From IMG/VR virus record IMGVR_UViG_3300040815_001067, positions 1 through 23,857 of that record: a DNA stretch of 23,857 nucleotides, one strand, 5' to 3'. The DNA comes from a virus. Positions within the stretch are counted from its first letter, which is position 1; each line of letters begins with the position of its first letter. Shown here in pieces: positions 14,802 to 23,200 of this stretch. A program made the translations under genes and the position numbers. Below the pieces are notes generated by a model. That model did not search any database. It saw only the letters and a program-made list of their open reading frames with translations, and was not told the DNA's origin.

Positions 14802-14990
14802 TTATTTTATTAGTTTCTTTAAATCTGCATTTTCAACAAGTAACCTGTACTTTTGTTCTTGTTCTTCAGCAACTGCTTTTTCTAGTAATTCAATATGAGC
14901 TCTTAAAGACGCACACTCATTATTTTTATCAACTAACATTATTCTTAGTTCTTCTTCTAATGTATTATTTAATGTGGAAACTTCAGCCAT
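14802..14990 (-). CDS. Small coiled-coil protein of unknown function (62 aa)
   Basis: Almost the whole protein is one predicted helix with heptad-like spacing (LNNTLEEELRIMLVDKN, then LRAHIELLEKAV, then YRLLVENADLKKLIK) and many Glu, so a coiled-coil dimer or adaptor is likely. No catalytic motif or membrane segment is visible. GAGGAA precedes the ATG at 14990. The start lies 1 base after the hydrolase stop, so the two are one transcript, and the stop lies 1 base from the end of the gp5-like gene coming the other way. I do not recognise its family. Confidence 0.6.
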   Translation of the reverse strand: MAEVSTLNNTLEEELRIMLVDKNNECASLRAHIELLEKAVAEEQEQKYRLLVENADLKKLIK

Positions 14991-14991
14991 T

Positions 14992-15597
14992 TTATTCCTC
15001 GAAAATTATATTCTGTAGTAAGTCTGTTACAGTATTATTTAACAAAACTTCACTATGTCCTGCTTCTATTGTGATGTTTTGAGTGTTTTTAAAACCTGGT
15101 GGTGTAGCACCCTGGCTATCACAAGATATCATACCGTCATTTGCTTTGCCACCTAGTCCTGCAACAGGATTAGAACCTCTGGTACATATGATATTAGTAT
15201 GCTTACCATTAAAATTCTTTTCCTGTAATAATGATAACACTTCTGCACCAGGTTTTGTATTTTGGAAAACTTTGCCTTTAAAAAACATACCAAATATTCT
15301 AGCAACTGGTGTGCCTTCCCAAGGTGTAGCAATAGTTACTAAGTGTTTAACACGCCTAGGGTATACACTAGCATACCAACTAGCAATTAAACCGCCAAAA
15401 CTATGCCCTACAACTACAACAGGTTCTTTTCCAAACTCTCTTTCTTTACGAATTCTTAATATTTCTACGATATCAAAAGGATCGTCTTCCATATCATATG
15501 CTGGAGCCATAAATTTATGCTCAGGTAACTTTAAAGTAAAATAATTAAAGTTTTCTGGGCTGGCATTTGCACCATGTAAGTAGATTGCATTTTTCAC
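14992..15597 (-). CDS. Alpha/beta hydrolase, lipase/esterase-like
   Basis: A 201-aa protein with a complete alpha/beta-hydrolase layout: YLHGANAS (6-13, oxyanion strand-turn), nucleophile elbow GHSFG (64-68, Ser66), TIATPWEGTP (88-97, the conserved Thr-Pro after strand 6 in lipases), NDGMIS (153-158, Asp154 as acid) and EAGHSEVL (178-185, His181). It has no signal peptide, so it would act in the host cytoplasm unless released at lysis. The substrate is unknown; an ester or lipid is most likely from the lipase-like pattern. The start is GTG at 15597, as an in-frame TAG lies just upstream and no other start is available. A sigma-70 promoter sits directly before it. It interrupts the baseplate cluster on the opposite strand, which suggests a cargo (auxiliary) gene. 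Confidence 0.85.
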   Translation of the reverse strand: MKNAIYLHGANASPENFNYFTLKLPEHKFMAPAYDMEDDPFDIVEILRIRKEREFGKEPVVVVGHSFGGLIASWYASVYPRRVKHLVTIATPWEGTPVARIFGMFFKGKVFQNTKPGAEVLSLLQEKNFNGKHTNIICTRGSNPVAGLGGKANDGMISCDSQGATPPGFKNTQNITIEAGHSEVLLNNTVTDLLQNIIFEE

Positions 15598-15603
15598 TAT
15601 CCT

Positions 15604-15631
15604 AGTATACTACAAAAATTATATAAGTCAA
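15604..15631 (-). promoter_or_regulatory. Sigma-70 promoter of the hydrolase cassette
   Basis: Minus strand: TTGACT (15631-15626), 16 bases, TATACT (15609-15604), one mismatch from consensus in each hexamer. A start about 7 bases after the -10 element falls on or next to the GTG at 15597, so the mRNA may be leaderless or nearly so. This differs from the late-type motif of the flanking structural genes. Confidence 0.7.
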
Positions 15632-15660
15632 CTATTAATTAAAACTTGTTATAATGAATA

Positions 15661-15669
15661 TGATAAATA
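15661..15669 (+). promoter_or_regulatory. Late-promoter-like motif TGATAAATA for the gp25-gp6 operon
   Basis: Third plus-strand copy of the motif. Its end is only 5 bases before the ATG at 15675. With T4-like spacing the transcript would begin at about that ATG, so gp25 mRNA would be leaderless. No Shine-Dalgarno sequence is seen before this or the earlier in-frame ATGs at 15654 and 15660. Confidence 0.55.
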
Positions 15670-15674
15670 CTTGT

Positions 15675-16046
15675 ATGGCAACATTGTTTAAAGGATTTAG
15701 TACAGTAGATAAAGTTAGGGCACCATATACTCTGACTGATGCTGATTTAGTTAAAAGAGATCTGCTAAATCACTTTTATACCAGAATAGGTGAAAGAGTA
15801 ATGAGACCCACATTTGGAAGTGTTATATGGGATTATCTTATGGAACCGGAAGATCCTGAAACACAAGAAATAATTAAAGAAGATATTGAGCGTATTGTTA
15901 ATAGTGATCCAAGAGTCCAGTTCCAAGAAACAATTTTAACAATTTTAGATCATACAATACAAGCAGAAGTAAAAATAAGATATGTATTACTTAACAGTGA
16001 TGATAGTTTGTTTTTAGAATATGTTACTAATAGAGATAGTGAATAA
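15675..16046 (+). CDS. 25: gp25-like baseplate wedge protein
   Basis: A 123-aa protein of the gp25 family (also found as W/gp25 and type VI secretion TssE-like proteins): LKRDLLNHFYTRIGERVMRP as VKRDLLNHFYTRIGERV, then FGSVIWDYLMEP, then ERIVNSDPRVQ and a C-terminal beta strand. The length is close to T4 gp25 (132 aa). In the baseplate wedge it binds gp6 and starts sheath polymerisation. The frame also opens at 15654, but I prefer 15675 (MATLFKGFSTVD), because the earlier ATGs lie upstream of or inside the promoter motif. The stop overlaps the gp6 ATG by one base (TAATG), matching their one-to-two partnership in the wedge. Confidence 0.9.
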   Translation: MATLFKGFSTVDKVRAPYTLTDADLVKRDLLNHFYTRIGERVMRPTFGSVIWDYLMEPEDPETQEIIKEDIERIVNSDPRVQFQETILTILDHTIQAEVKIRYVLLNSDDSLFLEYVTNRDSE

Positions 16047-19000
16047 TGGCATCAGTAAATAGACAAAACAATTTATTTGCCGCAGAAGATTGGAAAATTG
16101 CCTATAAGGCATTCAGCCAAGTAGATTTTCAGGCTTATGATTTTGATACAATACGAACAACTTTAGTTGATTATATAAGAACAAATTTTCCCGAAAACTT
16201 TAACGACTACATTGAAAGTTCAGAGTTTATTGCAATCCTAGAATTACTTGCATTTTTAAGTACAAGTATTTCCTTCAGAATGGATGTTAATACTAGAGAA
16301 AACTTTTTGGAAACAGCAGAAAGAAGAGACTCAGTATTTAAATTAGCAAGAATGTTAGGTTATAATCCTAAAAGAAATATAACAGCAAGTGGATTAATGA
16401 AACTTAGTGCTGTAACAACCACAGAGCCATTAGTAGATAGTCAAGGAACACAATTAAGTAATACTAAAGTTTTCTGGGACGACGCAAATAACCCTGACAG
16501 TTACGAACAATTTATTACAATACTTAACTCAGCGATGAGTAGCACAAATAGATTTACTGCTCCTGTTAAGACAGGTAAAGTTGCAAATATTAATACAGAA
16601 AAATATAATTTAAATACAACTATAGGTTCACCGATATCCTATTCATTTACAGTAAATGCAAATGGTGTAAACAGAACATGCGAAATTGTAAATGGTGATT
16701 TTTATGACGGAAAGTATTTTTATGAGCAAGAACCAAACCCTACAAATAACTTTGGGTTATTTTATAGAAATGATGGACAAGGAATAGCAAGTAACAACAC
16801 AGGATTCTTTTTATTATTTAAACAAGGCACATTGGCATTTGAAGACTTTAACTTTACCACACCTGTGGTAAGCAGAGTACAAGATATAAACATATCTAAT
16901 ATTAATGAGACTGATGTTTACTTACAAGAAATTACTACAGGCGGCACAGTATTAAACCAATGGACAAAGATTCCAAATACTGTAGGACAAACTTTAAACT
17001 ACAATAGCCAACAACTTAATAGTAGAAATTTATATGCTGTTGAGAACCTTAACAATAATGGCATACGATTAAGATTTCCAGACGGCAACTTTGGAAACAT
17101 TCCTAATGGTGTTTTTAGAGCTTGGTACAGAACTAGTGATCCAGAGTCATATAGCATACAACCAGACGACGCAACTAATTTAAGTGTTACCTTACCTTAC
17201 GAAAATGCTTCAGGCGAACAACATAATTTAACATTAACATTTGGATTAAAATCATCAGTAAACAATAGTTTACCTGCAGAAACATTAACAAATGTAAAAG
17301 CAAATGCTCCTGAAACATTCTATACACAAAACAGAATGGTTAGTGCTCAGGACTACCAAACATTTCCGGCTAGTCAATCATCTAATCTTAAAAAAATAAG
17401 AGCTACAAATAGAACACATGCAGGGCATAGTAGGTATATAGATATTACTGATCCTACTGGTACATTCCAAAGCATAGAAACTTATGCAGAAGACGGTATT
17501 TTATATGCTGATGTAAATAATATTTCTGAAACATTTACTATAAATGAAAACAATACAGCAACAGAAGTAGTTAATAGTATCCTGCCTTTATATTTAAAGG
17601 ATCAATCATTAAATAACTTTACATATGATACTTTAAGAAAAAGTGTTATAGCAACATCACCAGCAACGTTTGATACAAGTGGTAGAACAATAAACTGGGC
17701 TACACTACCAGTTATGGCCACAAACAATACAGGCTATCTAACAGAAAATACCGTAGCAAATGAAGTTGTAACTACAAGTGTATTAATTAATACTACAGCA
17801 GATACATCAATGTTTAAGGAAAACAATTTTGTAAAATTTGTTAATCCGGAAAATGTGTCAGATTATAAATGGGTAAGATTAACAAGGATTGATAATAACG
17901 GACAATTATCAAGTGGATTAAGTACATCTACAGGACCAATTACAATAAGCTCATCAGTAACGAATGGCTGGAAGGCAAACGAAATTATTGCAAGTTTAAG
18001 AAAAACATTTACTGCTACCGAACAATCACAAATTATAACAGAATTAAATAACAAGAGAAATTTCGGTTTAGGATATGATCCATCTTTAGATGAATATTAC
18101 ATTATACAAAACGAAAATTTATCTTTACCTTCAAATGGTGTACTACCAGATTACAGTTTTGCTAATGCCAAAGATACTTCCGGTACAAATGCTGACGCAA
18201 GTTATATAGTACATTTTAAATATAATCCTATATCAACAGACTCTTATAGTTATAATGTAACAGTTAGAGGTCTAGATTATGTTGTTCAAAGTAAGGAAGA
18301 CTTAAAGTTTTATAACGTAAAGAGTACTAAAGTTACAGACAATACTACTAAGGCAGTAAGAGATACCATTACGTTTAACACATTAAATACAAAACCTGGT
18401 GTTACTGAAGTATTTAAATGGTATGACAACGATAACGATAATAAAGGTGAACAATGGGAGAGCCAGGAAACAGGCGCCAGGTATACACCTAATACTACAG
18501 TTCCAATGATACCTTTAAGAAGTAGAAATTATTATTGGTACGATTTGGAAGTGGAATGGCAAAGTACATTTGGTATTTTAAGAGGTGGTGATTCAGGAGC
18601 CAATGTAATTGCAAACAATAGTTTTGTTGATGAAGCAAAAATAAACATTAACACTTTCTATGAAGACAACACCGTATTTGAAGAAAGAACAAACGTAACA
18701 ATAGCAAACGTTTCAGGAAGAATAGAACATTTCCCTGCAAATATTACCATTAATTTTGATAACACTACTTTTGGATATAACTTATTTGACAGCACAGGCA
18801 ACATTATATACAAAGCAGAAAACACCAGTACTGGAGTAGTTGAGTTTTACAAGGCATTTGCAAATAGTGAAGGATATTCTTTTGGTGTGACAGGTGGTAC
18901 AGCAAATGCAGACTCCACAGGGAGATTAATATTATCAAATGCAAATACTGTAGCACAAACAGGAACACTAACATACACAGGTGTACAAAATGCTACAGGG

Positions 19001-20260
19001 TTCTTACATGCACAAGACAGCAGTTCTAACTTTAGTGTTGATAAAGTAAACGTAATTTATCTAAATGATAAAGACAAACTAGACGAAGACATTCAATGGG
19101 TAATATCAGACACATTTACTGAACCTGACGGATATGTAGACCCTAGAAAAGTAAAAGTAGCACCAATAGATTCAGATGAGGACCTAGTTCCTGATAAACC
19201 ATTACAGTATGATGATTTTGTTGGGCCTAAGAATTTAGTATTTTTTGAATACTACACAGACTTTGATGGTTATACATATGACAGACCAGCAAGTGGAGTA
19301 ATTTTAGACTATAGAGGTGAAACAGGAATTGATATCTCTGATACAACATATCTTTCTCCATTAAGTTACAGCAACCCAACAGCATGGGGCACAGATGGTG
19401 ATTTAAAAGTAAACTTTTTAATTGTGGATACTGTAGAGATTGCAGAATCTCTTAACAATACAGCAACAGGAAATGATGCACCAAGGTATAACGGGTTAGT
19501 AATTTATGTTACTGAAAACAAAAAAGTATACCAAATGACCAAAAGTAGCACGAATAGTAATACAGTTACTTTGATAGAAACAAACGATTATATTGTTAGA
19601 CAAGGTAGGTCTTCTACGCAAAATACAGCAGTTAGAGATCCTCAAAATGTAATAATTAAGTGGAATCATACAGCACCAAATGACGTTAGAATAGACCCAA
19701 GCATCAGTAATGTTGTAGAAATGTTGGTATTAACACAAACATATTATACAGAAATATTAAAATATATCAATGTACCTGGTACTCCATATCCACTTGCACC
19801 CACAAGTGAAGAACTTGCAAATGAATTTGAAAAATTAAATGAATTTAAAAGTGCTAGTGATACCATAGTATATAAAAGTGCTAAGTTTAAAACATTGTTT
19901 GGTTCAAATGCAGACGCAACTAATCAAGCCAAATTTAAAATAGTAAAATTACCTGGTACAAATTTAAGTGATAATGAAATAAAATCAAAAGTTATAAATC
20001 TTTTTAAAGTATATTTTGATGCAGATAATTGGGAGTTCGGTGAAACTTTTTACTTTACTGAATTAGCAAGTTATATACATCAAAACTTAGGAAACTCAGT
20101 AGGAAGTATAGTAATTTTACCTAAAAATACATCAGGAAGTTTTGGAGATTTATTCCAGGTAAAAGCAGAGCCTAATGAGTTATTCCTTAGTACTGCTACT
20201 GTTGACGATATTTCAATAGTTGAAAAAATAACATCTCAAACATTAAGAGCTGACAGATAA
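16046..20260 (+). CDS. 6: gp6-like baseplate wedge protein, very large (1404 aa)
   Basis: The N-terminal 130 residues carry the gp6 pattern (DFDTIRTTLVDYIRTNFPENF, in part; then SSEFIAILELLAFLSTSISFRMDVNTRENFLETA in pieces; then RRDSVFKLARMLGYNPKR). This is the baseplate J-like core that dimerises into the inner wedge ring and closes the iris around the hub. T4 gp6 is 660 aa; this protein is more than twice that. The extra length is mostly Asn/Thr/Ser-rich beta sequence between about 130 and 1230, with a gp6-like end after that (LTQTYYTEILKYINVPGTPYPLAP near 1230, then TELASYIHQNLGNSVGSIV near 1340). It is translationally coupled to gp25 and followed 1 base later by the next structural gene. 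Confidence 0.85.
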   Translation: MASVNRQNNLFAAEDWKIAYKAFSQVDFQAYDFDTIRTTLVDYIRTNFPENFNDYIESSEFIAILELLAFLSTSISFRMDVNTRENFLETAERRDSVFKLARMLGYNPKRNITASGLMKLSAVTTTEPLVDSQGTQLSNTKVFWDDANNPDSYEQFITILNSAMSSTNRFTAPVKTGKVANINTEKYNLNTTIGSPISYSFTVNANGVNRTCEIVNGDFYDGKYFYEQEPNPTNNFGLFYRNDGQGIASNNTGFFLLFKQGTLAFEDFNFTTPVVSRVQDINISNINETDVYLQEITTGGTVLNQWTKIPNTVGQTLNYNSQQLNSRNLYAVENLNNNGIRLRFPDGNFGNIPNGVFRAWYRTSDPESYSIQPDDATNLSVTLPYENASGEQHNLTLTFGLKSSVNNSLPAETLTNVKANAPETFYTQNRMVSAQDYQTFPASQSSNLKKIRATNRTHAGHSRYIDITDPTGTFQSIETYAEDGILYADVNNISETFTINENNTATEVVNSILPLYLKDQSLNNFTYDTLRKSVIATSPATFDTSGRTINWATLPVMATNNTGYLTENTVANEVVTTSVLINTTADTSMFKENNFVKFVNPENVSDYKWVRLTRIDNNGQLSSGLSTSTGPITISSSVTNGWKANEIIASLRKTFTATEQSQIITELNNKRNFGLGYDPSLDEYYIIQNENLSLPSNGVLPDYSFANAKDTSGTNADASYIVHFKYNPISTDSYSYNVTVRGLDYVVQSKEDLKFYNVKSTKVTDNTTKAVRDTITFNTLNTKPGVTEVFKWYDNDNDNKGEQWESQETGARYTPNTTVPMIPLRSRNYYWYDLEVEWQSTFGILRGGDSGANVIANNSFVDEAKININTFYEDNTVFEERTNVTIANVSGRIEHFPANITINFDNTTFGYNLFDSTGNIIYKAENTSTGVVEFYKAFANSEGYSFGVTGGTANADSTGRLILSNANTVAQTGTLTYTGVQNATGFLHAQDSSSNFSVDKVNVIYLNDKDKLDEDIQWVISDTFTEPDGYVDPRKVKVAPIDSDEDLVPDKPLQYDDFVGPKNLVFFEYYTDFDGYTYDRPASGVILDYRGETGIDISDTTYLSPLSYSNPTAWGTDGDLKVNFLIVDTVEIAESLNNTATGNDAPRYNGLVIYVTENKKVYQMTKSSTNSNTVTLIETNDYIVRQGRSSTQNTAVRDPQNVIIKWNHTAPNDVRIDPSISNVVEMLVLTQTYYTEILKYINVPGTPYPLAPTSEELANEFEKLNEFKSASDTIVYKSAKFKTLFGSNADATNQAKFKIVKLPGTNLSDNEIKSKVINLFKVYFDADNWEFGETFYFTELASYIHQNLGNSVGSIVILPKNTSGSFGDLFQVKAEPNELFLSTATVDDISIVEKITSQTLRADR

Positions 20261-20261
20261 T

Positions 20262-23200
20262 ATGGCAGATAAAACATATACATTATTACCAGTTGTAAAT
20301 CAAACTACAGCAGTAAAGAACTTTTTTGAAAGCACAGTAGAGCAATTATTTGCAGAGGCAAATAGTGAGATAATTACAGGGTTTATAGGTAAAAAGACAA
20401 GTAGTGACTATAATGTTAGTCTTGCATTCTTAAATGAACCCACTGTTGACAGAAAATTCTATAGTCTAAGCCCAGTTGTTAATACTTTAAATTTAACATC
20501 AGGAGAAAGTGAAAACTTTAAATTTTATGACGAGTATATAAACACACTCAAAATATATGGTGGAAATGTTGTAAATCAAAATAAAATATTTTCAAGTGAT
20601 TTTAAAACATTTTTACCTCCTGTTAATGTAGACAAACTAGTAAACTTTCAGGAATATTATTGGGATCCAGAAACATCTGCAAACTGCCACACAGTAAGAG
20701 ATTGGTCAGCAGAATATAGTTATGTAACAAATGATGTTATAAAAAATGGAACAGATTATTACATAGCAAATAGAAACTTTACATCTGGGTTATCATTTAT
20801 TAATGATACATCAATTGATACTTATAACTTTACCCCAGATATTACACAAAGCACTAAGGCTACCATTACAACAAATTTAGATCATAATTTCTATACTGGA
20901 GACAAGGTAACAATTACTGGTGTTAGTGGCATGACTGAAATTAACGGACAGACGTATTATGTTGAAACAGTTACTTCTAGAACTTTAAGATTATATACAG
21001 ATAAAGATTTAAGGAATCCATTAGATACTACAAGTTTTTCACCATGGACATCAGGCGGCACAATAACACATAAAAGTGGTCCAACTTCAATAGGTATTAC
21101 AGGAAACGTATCGAATTATATTGATGTTGAAAAAGATATTATAGGAAAAACTAACTTTACACCTGTAGGAGGGACAGCATTTAAAAATGGTATGGTTGTA
21201 ACCTTTAGTGGTGATTATATAATAAGCTCAACAATATCAAAAGATGTAGATTATATTGTTGAAGGTGTCGGCACAAGCATTAAACTGGTAAACAGAAATG
21301 TAAGTAGATCAGCACCATATTCATATACAACAGGAAAAGATTATATTCATTTAGAGAGGGGTTCTGTAAACAATAATATTTGGAGCAGAAACAATTTTTG
21401 GTTCCACAGAGACAACTATATAGATGCAAACGACAGAATACCAAATAAAGGAAAGCGATCTCTTAGGCCTATTTTAGAATACGATGCAGATTTAGAATTA
21501 TATAATCATGGTATAACATATAAAGGAAATGTTGATCTAAGTATTTCAGATTTAACATTCACACAGGCAAGTGCATTAACAGAAGGCCAATCTATAGATG
21601 GTATTGAAATAAATGCTAGTGTTACTCCAGCATATCGCTGTATTTTTCCTAATGAAAGTGAAGACATAGCAAAACAAATTTTTACATTAAACGTTTCAGG
21701 AGGCGTCGTAAGTTTTACAAGTGCTGAAATATGTAATGAAGGTGATGTTGTTAGTATCCATAAAGGTCTAAAAAATATTGGTTCTGAATACTATGTTAGT
21801 TCTACAGGATTTACTTTAGCACAACAGAAGTCTAATAAATCTACAGCACCGTTATTTAATTTATATAAAGATGATAAAACATTTTTAGGAGATAAAACCT
21901 TATATCCTTTAAATAATTTTACTGGTAATAAAATATTTGCTCACAAAGAAGCAACAGGCACAAATGATGTTGAATATGGTTTCCCATTAAGTTATAAAGC
22001 ATTCAAGAGCTCCAGCGAAATACAATATGAAAACTATATTACTACTTTAACTTATAAGTATACGCCACTTGGTTCAACAACGGAAACAGAACAATTAGGT
22101 TACTACTATTATAAGTTATTAAGAACTACAGATGAGTATCACACATTATTTAAAAACTCAGATAAAAAACATGAACAGCGAATTGATACAAATTTTGAAT
22201 TAACGGTTGCAGATGTTGATAGTGCTAAAATTAATTATTTTTGTGGTGGTGTTCCTAATACAAATACAAGTAACCCTAGTGGATACGACATTTTAGTAAA
22301 AGTGGATAATGTTAAAAATACAGACTTTACATATGATGGAAACGGATATATTAAGTTTAACAGTTTTAATTTTGCAAAAGGCACATTAATAGACATTAGT
22401 ATAAAATCCAGCTCGGGACTAATTTACGAAAATAGTATTAGTAAATATGAGCTTCCTTTGAGTTGGAGAGGAAATCCTAAAAATACAGAAATAACAACTA
22501 TATCTGAGCCTGAGTATTTGTCTCACTTTACTAATTATATGAGCGGTCAGGACGGCTTTACTGGAAATGTACTCTCAGTAAATAACTTCGTGAATCTAAA
22601 TAAACAAAATAGACACGCAACTGACATTGTACAAACAACGCAAGATACAATGTTAAGTGTGTTCTTATTAGACGCTCAATCACATAATTTAGTAGATTCA
22701 TTAAGATTTAATTCTAGAGAGTATTCTAGATATAAGAAAAGATTCTTAAAAGAATTAGAAAATTATTATAACAATTACAACGTTGACGATTTTACTAATG
22801 AGTTTATTTTAGAAAAAGTTTTAAGAAATGTCATTTCTTTTAGTGTTGGAAGAACTGTTTTTAACTCCACATACTTACTCCCATTTGGTGATAACTATGT
22901 TGAAGAAAATATTTCAGTAACAGATACTTCTGTAACAGAATATACTCCAATAAATTATTTAGATTTAGATAAAATAGAAAATAGTATGTTGGTGTATAAA
23001 GACAGAGGAACATCAAGAACATTACTATGCATAGACAAAGACTATACAATAACAAATTATAACCCAATTACTATAAATCTTACTAGTATTAGTGATTTTA
23101 ATACTGGAGATTTATTAGTATTTAAATTTTATGACGCAGAAAGAGATAGTGCTCAATGCCCACCTACACCTAGTGCTATGGGATTATATCCACTATATCA

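Noticed and set aside
14795-14810. Bidirectional terminator between the gp5-like gene and the coiled-coil gene
   Set aside because: Only an AT-rich stretch is present between the converging stops, with no convincing stem.
15654-15674. Longer gp25 starting at ATG 15654
   Set aside because: It would place the late-promoter motif inside the gene and add seven residues before the usual MATLFKGF-like start, with no Shine-Dalgarno site.
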